Assembly (NCBI GenBank): GCA_004295565.1
Contig: AP019416.1
Coordinates: 372,001 to 436,000, forward strand
DNA: 64,000 nucleotides
Source: Vreelandella olivaria
GTDB taxonomy: Bacteria > Pseudomonadota > Gammaproteobacteria > Pseudomonadales > Halomonadaceae
Reading direction: 5' to 3'
Shown: in pieces, positions 31,601 to 45,073 of the stretch
Position numbering within the stretch: position 1 is the first letter of the stretch
Layout of the letters: the number at the start of each line of letters is the position of its first letter
Notes under the pieces: model-generated
The model's database searches: none
What the model saw: only the letters and a program-made list of their open reading frames with translations
Told to the model about the DNA's origin: nothing
Made by a program: the position numbers and the translations under genes

Positions 31601-32750
31601 ATGATCATTTCTGCATCCACGGACTACCGTCAAGCTGCTAAGCGTCGTATCCCGCCCTTTCTCTTTCATTATGCCGACGGCGGATCTTACGCGGAGCATA
31701 CATTGCGTCGTAACGTCGAGGACTTGGCCGGTATCGCGCTGCGTCAACGTGTATTGAAGGATATGTCGTCGCTATCACTAGAGACAGAGTTGTTTGGTGA
31801 AACACTGGCCATGCCGATAGCTTTGGCGCCGGTGGGGCTGGCGGGTATGTACGCTAGACGCGGCGAAGTACAGGCGGCGCGGGCGGCTACTAATAAAGGT
31901 ATACCGTTTACACTATCGACAGTGTCGGTGTGTCCAATCGACGAAGTGGCCTCTGCAGTGGATCGACCTATCTGGTTTCAGCTTTATGTGTTGAAAGACA
32001 GAGGGTTTATGAAGCATGTTCTGGAGCGAGCCAAGGCCGCGGGCGTCAAGACGCTTATCTTTACCGTCGATATGCCCGTACCGGGAGCGCGTTATCGCGA
32101 TGCGCATTCAGGTATGAGCGGTAAGCGCGGCCCAATGCGACGCATGCTTCAAGCAGCGGTACACCCTTTTGGGCCTGGGATGTAGGTGTTAATGGTCGGC
32201 CCCATGATTTGGGCAATGTGTCTGATTATCGCGGTAAGCCAACGGAGCTTGAGGATTACATTGCCTGGCTGGGTGATAACTTTGATCCGTCCATCTCTTG
32301 GAAAGATCTGGAGTGGATTCGCGAGCAGTGGGATGGCCCGATGATCATTAAGGGGATTCTCGACCCTGAAGATGCTCGTGATGCAGTTCGCTTCGGCGCG
32401 GATGGCATTGTTGTCTCTAATCATGGTGGGCGGCAGCTTGATGGTGTTCCCTCTACTGCACGTGCTTTGCCTGCTATCGCCGATGCAGTAAAGGTGACCT
32501 GGCCATTCTGGCTGATTCCGGTGTGCGTAGCGGGCTCGATGTTGTGCGTATGGTTGCCATGGGGGCCGATACCGTATTGCTTGGGCGTGCTTACATATAC
32601 GCACTGGCTACTGCCGGAGAGGCGGGCGTTGCCCATTTACTCGAGTTGTTTGAAAAAGAGATGCGGGTAGCAATGACGCTAACTGGGGCACGTAGTATTG
32701 CCGAGCTTGGGCTGGATTCGCTGGTGCCAGACTCAATACGCGGTGTCTAA
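31601..32750 (+). CDS. lldD: L-lactate dehydrogenase (quinone, FMN), frameshifted
   Basis: The restored protein of 383 residues belongs to the FMN-dependent alpha-hydroxyacid dehydrogenases. It starts [20 protein letters not shown] with [17 protein letters not shown], as in Lld[45 protein letters not shown] and the catalytic-His loop [12 protein letters not shown] follow. The C-terminus has [16 protein letters not shown] and [16 protein letters not shown]. It oxidises L-lactate to pyruvate and passes electrons to the quinone pool at the membrane. Breaks are at about 32167-32171 (missing T) and 32491-32494 (missing G). No lldP permease is adjacent; the rrn operon follows. Confidence 0.93.
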
Positions 32751-32792
32751 TGGCAGCGTTTGCGCCTCAATTAAGATCAGTATTAAAACCGC

Positions 32793-32966
32793 TTGCCAAC
32801 CCGGCTTTGAGCCCGTAAAGTACGCATCCGCTGCCGGGGACGCCAAGCGTTACCAGCGGTGCATAAGGTGTAAAAGCCTTGGTTTGTCAGGAGGTTAGAG
32901 CAAGCTTTATCGCTCGCCTTGCTCGCTGGAAACAGCGGTTGACAACCACCAGGAAATGCGTAGAAT
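32793..32966 (+). promoter_or_regulatory. Tandem rrn promoters P1 and P2
   Basis: P1 is TTGCCA (32793-32798), a 17-base spacer and TAAAGT (32816-32821). P2 is TTGACA (32939-32944), a 16-base spacer and TAGAAT (32961-32966). Both are followed by very similar discriminators (TACGCATCCGCTG and TACGCCTTCCTCGCTG). The 468 bases between lldD and 16S hold these promoters and the boxA site; no gene was seen there. Confidence 0.75.
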
Positions 32967-33025
32967 ACGCCTTCCTCGCTGAGGCAAGCCAGTTCAACGG
33001 TTTGCTAGTTAAATACAGCGAAACA

Positions 33026-33040
33026 GCTCTTTAACAATTT
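33026..33040 (+). promoter_or_regulatory. boxA antitermination site before 16S
   Basis: GCTCTTTAACAATTT matches the rRNA boxA consensus (TGCTCTTTAACA), about 190 bases before the 16S start. This recruits the NusB/NusE antitermination complex in gammaproteobacteria. Confidence 0.8.
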
Positions 33041-33218
33041 GATCAGGTAATTCATGTGGGCGCTTGCTGATGTTGGTGACAAATCACCAAATATCAAGGC
33101 AAGCGACTCAAGCAATAAAGGTTTTTCGGAACCTGTTTTGAATGAATTCGTTTGAACCTTGAGCCAAGTTTGGTTCGCTTCTGTTACTTCGGTGACAGGC
33201 AAGAACCACATAGATCTT

Positions 33219-34751
<1,533 letters not shown>

Positions 34752-34867
34752 AACGATGCGTCACGCGTTAGTAAGCGTCCACAATGAATTACCTGATCAA
34801 GCAATAGAGCAAACGGTAGTTAATTTAGCTGCTACAGGTTCCCAAGATCTGTAATGGCTGAATAGCC

Positions 34868-34944
<77 letters not shown>

Positions 34945-34960
34945 AATTTGCGTGATACGT

Positions 34961-35090
34961 CGTTGCTTCACTACTCGCATAGCAGGCTATGCGTCGCACT
35001 GAAGCGCCTAGTCTCACACAAATTATATTTTATCCAGCACTGCGTTATTTTATGACTCGCATAGCAGGCTATGCTTCGCCATAAAATGCC
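34961..35090. repeat. Two related palindromic elements between tRNA-Ile and tRNA-Ala
   Basis: Hairpin A spans 34965-35005 and hairpin B spans 35047-35087. They share the core ACTCGCATAGCAGGCTATGC and following TCGC, flanked by CGTT and GCC. The outer arms differ in sequence but still pair: GCTTCACT/ACTGAAGC (7 of 8) in A and ATTTTATG/CATAAAAT (8 of 8) in B. The structure is conserved while the sequence changes. Confidence 0.8.
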
Positions 35091-35130
35091 TTGTTCTGAA
35101 TAAAATTTCCCGGAAAAGTTATGTATTAAT

Positions 35131-35206
35131 GGGGCCATAGCTCAGCTGGGAGAGCGCCTGCCTTGCACGCAGGAGGTCAGCGGTTCGATCCCGCTTGGCT
35201 CCACCA
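35131..35206 (+). tRNA. tRNA-Ala (TGC anticodon)
   Basis: A 76-base cloverleaf from GGGGCCATAGCTCAGCTGG to CCACCA with the anticodon loop CTTGCAC carrying TGC. It is the second spacer tRNA. The CCA end is encoded. Confidence 0.97.
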
Positions 35207-35330
35207 TTTAGTACTACTTTTTTACTTTAAATACCGTTTGTGAATGTTTTGTGACCAATGATAAGTCGCTGTGGTGTAACTGCTGTTTTAGTTATACAGC
35301 ACGCCGCTTTATCACTGTTCATTGAACAGC

Positions 35331-35344
35331 TGCTCTTTAACAAT
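35331..35344 (+). promoter_or_regulatory. boxA antitermination site before 23S
   Basis: TGCTCTTTAACAAT matches boxA exactly, about 120 bases before 23S. The rest of 35207-35463 holds spacer hairpins and the 5' half of the 23S processing stem, but no gene. Confidence 0.8.
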
Positions 35345-35463
35345 GTATATCATGCTGACAAGAACACTTCGCAAGAAGTGCTTCTTAAATTGTGATACGT
35401 CTCAAGCGTATCCGGCAAAATAGAACGTTATCATTGCGACATCCAGACTCCTTCGGGTTATAG

Positions 35464-38349
<2,886 letters not shown>

Positions 38350-38504
38350 ATAACACCCAAGGGGTCTGGTCGTGGTGATAACGTAAAGGTTGAGAAATCA
38401 ACAGAAAGCCGGATATGCAGCGTGTGGCCTGATGCAAACGAGCAGGCGGCACAATGAGACGCACATAATTTAGCAATAGTCAGCATGATGTACATTAACA
38501 GTTA

Positions 38505-38623
38505 CGCCTGACGACCATAGCATGCGTGAACCACCTGATCCCTTGCCGAACTCAGAAGTGAAACCGCTTAGCGCCGATGGTAGTGTGGGGTCTCCCCATG
38601 CGAGAGTAGGTCATCGTCAGGCA
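38505..38623 (+). rRNA. rrf: 5S ribosomal RNA
   Basis: About 119 bases. The terminal helix pairs GCCTGAC with GTCAGGC. Internal conserved segments CCGAACTCAGAAGTGAAACC and GGGGTCTCCCCATGCGAGAG are typical. It completes the rrn operon. Confidence 0.96.
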
Positions 38624-38632
38624 CTTATTATG

Positions 38633-38672
38633 AAAAAATCCCCCAGGGCTGATGCCTTGGGGGATTTTTTTT
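38633..38672 (+). terminator. Rho-independent terminator of the rrn operon
   Basis: A strong stem (TCCCCCAGGG at 38639-38648 pairing CCTTGGGGGA at 38655-38664 with one G-U, loop CTGATG) followed by eight T. It lies 10 bases after 5S. Confidence 0.93.
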
Positions 38673-38725
38673 GTGTTGGGTGAATGGTAAGTCGTGAATC
38701 GTGAGTAGAAAAACTAAACTCTGCC

Positions 38726-38802
38726 CACTCACCACTCACCACTCACCACTCACCACTCACCACTCACCACTCACCACTCACCACTCACCACTCACCACTC
38801 AC
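38726..38802. repeat. Heptamer tandem repeat, CACTCAC x 11
   Basis: Eleven perfect head-to-tail copies of the 7-mer CACTCAC (77 bases). On the other strand this is GTGAGTG, and single related words (GTGAATCGTGAGTAG) lie just upstream. It is in the 313-base gap between 5S and the lipoprotein gene, about 135 bases before that ATG. The rest of that gap holds the rrn terminator and an AT-rich stretch. Confidence 0.95.
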
Positions 38803-38936
38803 ACTAGCGTGCGATTTTCTAGTATTTTATCCCATATATAACAACTAGTTGCGTATTCAGCATGGTATTGTTGCCAAGCAGCATTTAGTATTACGCTGCA
38901 CGTACCCAGAAGTATAATCTCAGGAGGAGAAACGGT

Positions 38937-39125
38937 ATGACGACGCAATTAGCCAAGAAGTTAGCAATCGCTCTGTTCATGGCCTTGATGGCAGGCGGGC
39001 TGGTCGCTTGTGATAATCAAGGGCCGGCTGAAGAAGCGGGTGAAAACATTGACGATGCTACAGAAAATGCGGGTGAGAGCATGGAAGAGCTCGGCGAAGA
39101 TATTGAAGAGGCAGCGGAAAACTAG
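38937..39125 (+). CDS. Small entericidin-like lipoprotein
   Basis: A 62-residue protein with a lipoprotein signal (lipobox LVAC, Cys at about residue 22) and a short, acidic helical mature part with repeated Asn/Glu-Ala-Gly-Glu motifs (EEAGENIDDATENAGESMEE). This resembles the entericidin EcnA/B family, small envelope lipoproteins linked to stress, but the mature part is more acidic than usual. CAGGAGGA precedes the ATG by 8 bases. It stands alone. Confidence 0.75.
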   Translation: MTTQLAKKLAIALFMALMAGGLVACDNQGPAEEAGENIDDATENAGESMEELGEDIEEAAEN

Positions 39126-39256
39126 GCCGAGCATTTGTGGATGAGTTAAACGAAGCAGTCGCTGAAAAGCGGCTGCTTTATTGTTTGTATTGAACCTTTT
39201 GTGTGTATCGTGCCTATTATGGTTAGCCTAAATAACGATAAAAATGAGGTGACAAC

Positions 39257-39831
39257 GTGCTACTACAACGCGATAAAAGCTTGCTGTTAATGGTCGATTT
39301 CCAGGCCGGTTTGCTGCCTGTGATCGATGGTGGACAAGAAGCCGTTAACGAAGCGGCTTGGCTAGGCGAAATGGCGTGCTTGCTTGAGGTGCCGGTATGG
39401 TTAACCGAGCAGTCTCCAGAAAAGCTGGGGGAACCTCCGCACCACTGCTCGCCTGTTTGAATGACTATCAGCGCTGGCAAAAACAGCACTTTGGCGCCAT
39501 GGCGGAAACTGACTTTCGTGAAGCACTAAACGCAACGGGAAAAACGCAGATTGTACTGTGTGGAACAGAAGCGCATATCTGTGTGCTGCAAACGGGATTA
39601 GGGCTATTAGACGCAGGCTACGAGCTGTACTGGCTGAGTGACGCCTCTGCCAGTCGCCGACCGCAAGAGGCTGCGTTTGCCCGTGAGCGCGCCTGCGCAA
39701 GCGGCGCTGTGGCGGTGACGGCGGATATGGTGGCTTATGAGTGGCTTCACCGCTGCGATACAGCGCTGTTCAAAGAGGCGCACCAGCGCTTTTTAAAGCC
39801 GCGCGCGTCACGCCCCGTACGTTTCTTCTAG
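39257..39831 (+). CDS. Isochorismatase-like cysteine hydrolase, frameshifted
   Basis: About 191 residues after restoring one G at about 39428-39432. The catalytic triad elements are visible: Asp in LLMVDFQAGLL, a Lys in the middle region, and the nucleophile Cys in VLCGTEAHICVLQT. The family (YcaC/nicotinamidase-like) hydrolyses amides or related bonds; the substrate is unknown. The start is GTG at 39257, preceded by GAGGTG. It converges on yaaA with a gap of 10 bases. Confidence 0.85.
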
Positions 39832-39841
39832 GCCGTTCGCT

Positions 39842-40621
39842 TTAGCGATCGGCTTCTTTACGAGTGAAAACGAAGGTATCACCCTGGGATGCCGCTGCAT
39901 CAAAGCGATAGCCGGCCACGTCGAAAGCCTTGAGTTGATCTGGGTCGTTAATCTGCTGTTGAATCATCCAAGCGCTCATCAGCCCGCGCGCCTTTTTGGC
40001 GTAGAAGCTGATGATTTTAAAGACGCCGTTTTTCTCATCTTTAAACACCGGCGTAATGATCCGGGCATTGAGTTGTTTGGTATCTACCGCTTTGAAGTAC
40101 TCATTGGAGGCGAGATTAACCAACACGTTGGAGCCGCTTTCAGCAATGGCTTCATTGAGTGCCGGTGCCAGGATGGGCTTCCAGTAGGCATAAAGATCCT
40201 TACCGGCGCTGTTAGGCAGCTTGGTGCCCATCTCTAGTCGATACGGCTGAATCAAGTCCAGGGGCCGTAGCAGTCCGTACAAGCCCGAAAGTATGCGCAG
40301 ATGAGACTGTGCGTAACGGTTCTCCGCTTCGCTGAAGCTTTCCGCTTGCAGGCCGGTATAGACGTCGCCCTGAAAAGCCTGCGCAGCGGGTTTGGCATTG
40401 CCCAGCGTGAAAGGGGGGCGCCACTCCTCAAAGCGCGCGGCATTCAGCCCCGCCAGTTTATCGCTGATGCCCATAAGTTCACTGATTTGCTGGGGCGAGT
40501 AGTCGCGCAAAATAGTGATCAGTGCTTGGCTGTGTTTGAGAAAGTCAGGCTGTGTTACCTGATCTGTGGTCGGTGGGGTTTCAAAATCCAGCGTTTTAGC
40601 GGGAGAGATAATGCTCAGCAT
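39842..40621 (-). CDS. yaaA: Peroxide stress protein YaaA (DUF328)
   Basis: An intact 259-residue protein beginning [17 protein letters not shown], with [20 protein letters not shown] and [12 protein letters not shown], all diagnostic of YaaA. In E. coli it lowers free iron and protects DNA during H2O2 stress, and it can bind DNA. It is transcribed leftward on its own. A perfect inverted repeat lies about 40 bases upstream. Confidence 0.95.
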   Translation of the reverse strand: MLSIISPAKTLDFETPPTTDQVTQPDFLKHSQALITILRDYSPQQISELMGISDKLAGLNAARFEEWRPPFTLGNAKPAAQAFQGDVYTGLQAESFSEAENRYAQSHLRILSGLYGLLRPLDLIQPYRLEMGTKLPNSAGKDLYAYWKPILAPALNEAIAESGSNVLVNLASNEYFKAVDTKQLNARIITPVFKDEKNGVFKIISFYAKKARGLMSAWMIQQQINDPDQLKAFDVAGYRFDAAASQGDTFVFTRKEADR

Positions 40622-40662
40622 CGCATGCTCCTAAGGCCATCATAAGTGAACGTAGTATACCA

Positions 40663-40684
40663 AGCCTCGGCCAAGGCCGAGGCT
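40663..40684. other. Perfect 10-bp inverted repeat between yaaA and the aldo/keto reductase
   Basis: AGCCTCGGCC (40663-40672) and GGCCGAGGCT (40675-40684) with a 2-base gap. There is no T-tract on the side needed for termination of the reductase gene. It could be a Rho-dependent pause hairpin, a dimeric operator for yaaA, or cruciform-forming DNA. Confidence 0.5.
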
Positions 40685-40744
40685 ATAGCTCCGATAGTTC
40701 TGGCAGAGCCGCTTACTGCCTATAGGCGGGGCTCAGCAGTAGCT

Positions 40745-41781
40745 TTAAGGGCAGGGATTCGGCATGCGGCGGTGAATATCTTCGATGGCCTCTAGCACTT
40801 CGTTATCCAGTTTTAGGCTCTCGCTGGCAAGGTTGCTTTCCAACTGCTCCATTGTGGTGGCACCAATGATATTGCTGGTTAAAAAGCTGCGTGAGTTTAC
40901 AAACGCCAGCGCCATTTGCGCAGGATCTAGCTCGTGCTTTTCAGCGAGCGTAACGTAAGCCTGGGTGGCGGCTTCGGCTTCAGGTGATGTGTAGCGCTTA
41001 AAGCGCTCATACAGCGTCAAGCGGCCTTGAGGAGGCTGCGCACCGTTCAGATATTTTCCCGAGAGCACCCCAAAGCCTAAAGGTGAATAAGCAAGCAGGC
41101 CGACGTCTTCACGGTGGGCAATTTCAGCTAAACCGACCTCGAAAGAGCGGTTAAGAAGGTTATAGGGGTTTTGTATAGACGCGACACGGGGTAAGTCCAG
41201 CTTATCGGCAAGCTGAAGTGAGCGCATCACGCCCCAGGGCGTGTCATTAGAGAGCCCAATGGCTCGCACCTTACCTGCATCAACCAGCTCTTTCAGTGCC
41301 GCAAGGGTCTCTTCTAAGGGGTCGCGTCTTCGTCTTCACTATGTACGTAGCCTAGCTTGCCAAAGAAGTTGGTTTGCCGGTCGGGCCAGTGCAACTGGTA
41401 AAGGTCGACATAATCGGTATTCAGGCGCTCCAGGCTTGTGTCGATGGCCTGATGAATATGCTCACGGGTTAAACGCGGGCCACCCCGTATATGGTCGAGC
41501 CCTGGGCCTGCTGCCTTGGTGGCTATGATCAGGTCGTCTCTGGCGCCACGCTGCTTTAGCCAGCTGCCGATATAGCGTTCCGTTAAGCCCTGGGTCTCGG
41601 CCATGGGGGGAACGGGGTACATTTCTGCGGTATCAATAAAATTGATGCCAAACGCCACGGCTCTATCAAGCTGTTCGTGGGCTTCCGCTTCGCTATTTTG
41701 CTCGCCAAACGTCATCGTGCCTAAGCAGAGTCGACTCACCTCCAGGCCGGTTCTGCCAAGTGGGCGCGTTTGCATGTTCAT
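40745..41781 (-). CDS. Aldo/keto reductase, Tas-like, frameshifted
   Basis: The restored protein of 345 residues matches the length of E. coli Tas. It starts MQTRPLGRTGLEVSRLCLGT with TMTFGEQNSEAEAH. The catalytic Asp/Tyr are in FIDTAEMYP, the Lys in IIATKAAG, and the His in YQLHWPDR. The C-terminus has ASIQNPYNLLNR, LAYSPLGFGVLSGKY and SNIIGATTMEQLESN. It is a NADP-dependent reductase of unknown substrate. The break is at about 41318-41322 (missing C before LEETLAALK). Confidence 0.92.
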
Positions 41782-42023
41782 CTCCTTACTAAGGCGGAAT
41801 TGCCATAAGATAAGCCACCATTACCAGGCTGGTAAACGGCGTCTGCTTGGCATGTTAGCGAGGCTCTTTGCAAGCAGCAAATTAATGGGGTTGAGTCGTC
41901 GCAAAGGCAGGCGTATGCTTGCCAGCCCATCGACCGGCTAAAGGCCGGTTTCTCGTGTGGTTGACGACTATTATTAGTGTAACGTCGGCCCAAGGTTCCA
42001 ACAGACAGGCAGGGTGGTTTGCC

Positions 42024-42518
42024 ATGCTGCAGGCATCAACGTTGTTTACTCGGCTAGAGTTTCGTCTAGCTGAACGGCTGTTTCATAATCACTGGTTGTT
42101 GCCGCGTTCACCGCGCACCCAGCGTTTAACGATGCGCTTGTTTAAGCGCTGTGCGGAGGCGGGTCACCCTGACGCGCTCTCTGTTTATGGCCATATGTTG
42201 TTTCATCGCAGTCAGACGCCTCAGGACAAAGCGCGCGGTGCGCGATACGTTCTGGAAGCGGCCCATGCTGGGGATGTGAAGTCGCAGTACCAGGTGGCGC
42301 AAATTCACGAGCATGGCTGTGCTCAATACCCGCGACGCGAAGATTATGCGGTAACCTGGTACGCCCGTGCCGCCCAGTCTGGGCACTATCTGGCGGCGGA
42401 GCGGCTTGCCCGCGCTTATCGCCTGGGCGAGTTAGGTTTGGCGGTGGATGGCGAGCGAGCGGCATACTGGCAGCGACAGGCGGAACAGCCGACACTAGAT
42501 AACGTGGCCGCTGCATGA
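42024..42518 (+). CDS. Sel1-repeat (TPR-like) protein
   Basis: A protein of about 164 residues with Sel1-like helical repeats in the middle, such as CAEAGHPDALSVYGHMLF, AAHAGDVKSQYQVAQIHEHG and AAQSGHYLAAERLARAY. These repeats mediate protein contacts. No signal peptide is clear. I chose the ATG at 42024 (MLQASTLFTRLEFRL) because GGCAGGGTGG precedes it; an in-frame ATG at 41919 would add a poorly conserved-looking leader. It is 34 bases upstream of the exonuclease gene and probably co-transcribed. Confidence 0.8.
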   Translation: MLQASTLFTRLEFRLAERLFHNHWLLPRSPRTQRLTMRLFKRCAEAGHPDALSVYGHMLFHRSQTPQDKARGARYVLEAAHAGDVKSQYQVAQIHEHGCAQYPRREDYAVTWYARAAQSGHYLAAERLARAYRLGELGLAVDGERAAYWQRQAEQPTLDNVAAA

Positions 42519-42552
42519 AGCGTTACCGCGTTTTGATTGAGTGAGGAAGGTT

Positions 42553-43065
42553 GTGTCCGAGACGCTACCCACAGTGCTAGATATTGAAGCGTCCGGATTT
42601 GGGCGTGGCAGTTACCCCATCGAAGTAGGCATCGCCCGCGCCGATGGGAGCTGCTGCGCTTTTCTCATTCAACCGCTGGAGGAGTGGACGCACTGGGATC
42701 CCAAGGCCGAACTGCTGCACGGCATCACCCGTGAGCGCCTTGTTCAAGAGGGCTACCCGGTACGCCAGGTCGCCCATTGGCTGAACGATGAACTGCGCGA
42801 GCTGGGTAAGGCGTACAGCGATAGCTGGGGATACGATAACACCTGGCTATCGCTGCTCTTCCATCACGCGGGCATGCTGCCGCGTTTTCGCCTCGAGGCG
42901 CTAAGAATTCTGCTTAGCGAAGAGCAGCAGGCAGTGTGGAGCGACACCAAAGAAGTGCTGATCGCCGAACAGGGGATTCACCGCCATCGGGCAGGTGAAG
43001 ATGCCCGCTTACTGCAGCTGACCTATCAGCATACCCGCAAGCTCACCGAGCACCCGGGACATTAG
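42553..43065 (+). CDS. DnaQ-like (DEDDh) 3'-5' exonuclease domain protein
   Basis: About 170 residues. Exo I is [20 protein letters not shown] with Asp and Glu; Exo II lies around [13 protein letters not shown]; Exo III is [12 protein letters not shown] with the His and Asp of the DEDDh class. It may trim RNA or DNA; the precise substrate is unknown. The start is probably GTG at 42553 with GAGG six bases before it; GTG at 42541 is an alternative. It converges on the LOG gene. Confidence 0.82.
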   Translation: MSETLPTVLDIEASGFGRGSYPIEVGIARADGSCCAFLIQPLEEWTHWDPKAELLHGITRERLVQEGYPVRQVAHWLNDELRELGKAYSDSWGYDNTWLSLLFHHAGMLPRFRLEALRILLSEEQQAVWSDTKEVLIAEQGIHRHRAGEDARLLQLTYQHTRKLTEHPGH

Positions 43066-43088
43066 TAACTCTTCCCCCCTCTCCAGTT

Positions 43089-43630
43089 TTATAGCTGGGC
43101 TTCCAGCGCCTCAAGCAACTCATTGGGGGACGGTGCATCGAGCAGCATTTCGCGGGTGGGAGACGCCAAAAGCCATGACTGACCGTGCTGTCTAAAAAAG
43201 TCAGTAGCGGCGAGTAGAACTCGTCAATGTTCAGCAACCCCATGGGCTTTTCATGCAGGCCCAGATAGCCCCACGTCCATATTTCAAACAGCTCTTCCAA
43301 GGTGCCGATCCCGCCAGGTAAGGCAATAAAAGCGTCGGCGTTGGCCGCCATGGTGGCTTTGCGTTCGTGCATATTGCGCACCCGAATCAGCTCGCTTAAA
43401 CCAAAGTGGGCCTGTTCGCGCTCCACCAGGTGGTCGGGCATAACGCCAATGACTTCACCACCAGCCTCAAGTGCTGCGTTAGCCAGCTCGCCCATCAGGC
43501 CAACGCGTGCCCCGCCATACACCAGCGTGTGGCCACGTTCAGCGAGCGTGCGGCCCAGTTGATTGGTCGCCTGGCGAAAGGCAGGGCTGTTACCTTCACG
43601 GGAGCCAAGATAAACGCAAATTCGTGCCAT
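43089..43630 (-). CDS. LOG-family protein (TIGR00730, Rossmann), frameshifted
   Basis: The restored protein has 180 residues. [16 protein letters not shown] at the N-terminus, [39 protein letters not shown] and then [19 protein letters not shown] are the LOG signatures (PGGxGTxxE). LOG enzymes release cytokinin bases or ribose 5-phosphate from nucleotide monophosphates. The break is at about 43168-43171, a missing T; restored, it ends [20 protein letters not shown]. The unrestored frame would overlap the converging exonuclease gene. Confidence 0.92.
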
Positions 43631-43693
43631 TCGTTTATTCCCTGTCGTTAAAAAATGAACGTCGCTAAAAAGAAAACGAGATTACCCAGGGGC

Positions 43694-44215
43694 TTAGGGT
43701 AAACAGCGGTCTACCTGATAGTGCTCATCCATCCATTGTCCAATCACATTGTTGCCACACAGGTGGTGGGCGTACTGAGTGTGCAGGCAGCGTATCTGGT
43801 GCCAGTTACTGATCCCGCCAATGCCTCGCTCGGTCATCACCTTGGTATAACCCAACTTAGCGACTTCTTCACGCTGAGCATCGCTCATAGCGTCCCAGCG
43901 GGCGGTCACATAGTCGCGATGACTCTGCTGGTAAGCCTCAAGAAATTCGGGTTCTTCCTGTAGGCGTTGTTCGAGCGCTTTGATCACCCCAACGGCTTCA
44001 ATGCGGGAAATCTCAACTTTCAGCACATCGGAACAGAGCCAATACAGGGTAGGGAAGGGTTTGCCATCGACAATCGGTGCCATGCGCAGTACCAGCGGTG
44101 TGCCTTCACCGTCGGTGGCGGCGACCGCTTCGATGCCACGCGGTGCGCGGCCAAGCTGCTGGGCAATAATGGCGAGCTGACGTTCGTCAGGCGCTTGGTT
44201 GGTGCGTATCACCAT
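43694..44215 (-). CDS. DUF501 family protein
   Basis: An intact 173-residue protein with the DUF501 pattern LGRAPRGIEAVAATDGEGTP, PFPTLYWLCSDVLKVEISR and the later IGGISNWHQIRCLHTQYAHH. The Cys/His/Trp-rich tail could bind a metal, but the function is unknown. It lies 12 bases after the restored stop of the small gene at 44228 and is the third gene of a likely thioesterase-orfX-DUF501 operon. Confidence 0.8.
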   Translation of the reverse strand: MVIRTNQAPDERQLAIIAQQLGRAPRGIEAVAATDGEGTPLVLRMAPIVDGKPFPTLYWLCSDVLKVEISRIEAVGVIKALEQRLQEEPEFLEAYQQSHRDYVTARWDAMSDAQREEVAKLGYTKVMTERGIGGISNWHQIRCLHTQYAHHLCGNNVIGQWMDEHYQVDRCLP

Positions 44216-44227
44216 TGGGTTGGTCTC

Positions 44228-44529
44228 TCACGAACGGTCGTCTTGAACAAATTTAGTCGAGCGGCCAACGGCACGGAAAAAGCAGCGATTGAGCTGTTCA
44301 GGCGACGCGACATAGCACCACGTCCGCTCACAGTATTCAGCGGCTCGTGCCATTAGCACGTCGTAAAGGCGATTGAAGGGGCATCATAATCGTAGGGGTC
44401 GGCACCAAACAAGCGGATATGCGGATAGTCGGCAAAGCGCTCAATGAAATAGCGCTCAAGGTCTGCCTCCACGGCGCGATGCTGAGCGACGTTGTCAGGG
44501 TCTATCCAGAGGTTGTAGCGGATTGCCAT
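44228..44529 (-). CDS. Conserved-looking small protein of unknown function, frameshifted
   Basis: Translating between the thioesterase and DUF501 genes shows an ATG at 44529 with a good CAGGAG Shine-Dalgarno. The frame starts MAIRYNLWIDPDNVAQHRAV and is broken once, at about 44376-44380 (missing C). It then continues FNRLYDVLMARAAEYCERTW to a TGA at 44228-44230, giving 100 residues. Tight spacing on both sides (41 and 12 bases) supports a real gene. I recognise no domain. It is aromatic- and acid-rich with no membrane segment. Confidence 0.6.
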
Positions 44530-44570
44530 TATAAGGCTCCTGTTGCCCCAGCGGCGCAGAGCAGCGTCGA

Positions 44571-44978
44571 TCAGGCGGGCTCAGGCGCGTCTTGTAGGTG
44601 CGACGTTAGCGCCTCGCGCAGGTTACCCTCAATGGGCATGGCGCACTTGGCCTGATGGTCATACTGCACCATAACAGTGTGACCCAGGTTAGTGAGCTTA
44701 CCGTGCTGACGCGCCTCTTGGGTCACCGTAAACGAGCTGTTGCCTAACCGTGTTAGGTAAGTACGTATTTCGATATCGTGACCGTAAAACAGTTCAGCCC
44801 GGTAGTCGACCTCCATGCGCGCCATAATCAAACGCCACTGCTTAGGGTTTAAGTCAGGGGTGAAGAGTTTGAACAAGTCATTACGGGCAAGCTCAAACCA
44901 CGCGGGCAAGCGGGTGTTATTGATATGCCCTAAAGCGTCGGTATCGTAAAACGCAGGCTCAATGGTACGGGTAAACAT
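44571..44978 (-). CDS. Hotdog-fold acyl-CoA thioesterase (4HBT/FadM-YbgC type)
   Basis: An intact 135-residue hotdog-fold protein. FYDTDALGHINNTRLPAWFE holds the catalytic Asp and the characteristic GHINN/GHVNN motif, followed by the long helix LARNDLF. Later strands are MARMEVDYRAELFYG and TVMVQYDHQ. It likely hydrolyses acyl-CoA thioesters in the cytoplasm; chain length is unknown. It heads the small operon running to DUF501. Confidence 0.9.
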   Translation of the reverse strand: MFTRTIEPAFYDTDALGHINNTRLPAWFELARNDLFKLFTPDLNPKQWRLIMARMEVDYRAELFYGHDIEIRTYLTRLGNSSFTVTQEARQHGKLTNLGHTVMVQYDHQAKCAMPIEGNLREALTSHLQDAPEPA

Positions 44979-45073
44979 GACGTATCCTTATTGTTATGCG
45001 GGGTTAGGAGTGGTTATTGGCATCACAGGGTTATTCAGGATTACCCCAAGCAAGCGCTTGGTCAAGTGCTTGC

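Noticed and set aside
38913-38918. A perfect TATAAT upstream of the entericidin-like gene as its -10 box.
   Set aside because: It lies only a few bases before the Shine-Dalgarno (38921-38928), so a start about 7 bases downstream would remove the ribosome binding site. More likely AT-rich leader sequence.
40663-40684. The perfect inverted repeat as a Rho-independent terminator for the aldo/keto reductase.
   Set aside because: No T-tract follows in the leftward direction, so it is listed only as an inverted repeat.
42553-43065. The exonuclease as RNase T or oligoribonuclease (orn).
   Set aside because: The Exo I context ([11 protein letters not shown]) and length fit neither closely, so it is left as a generic DEDDh exonuclease.
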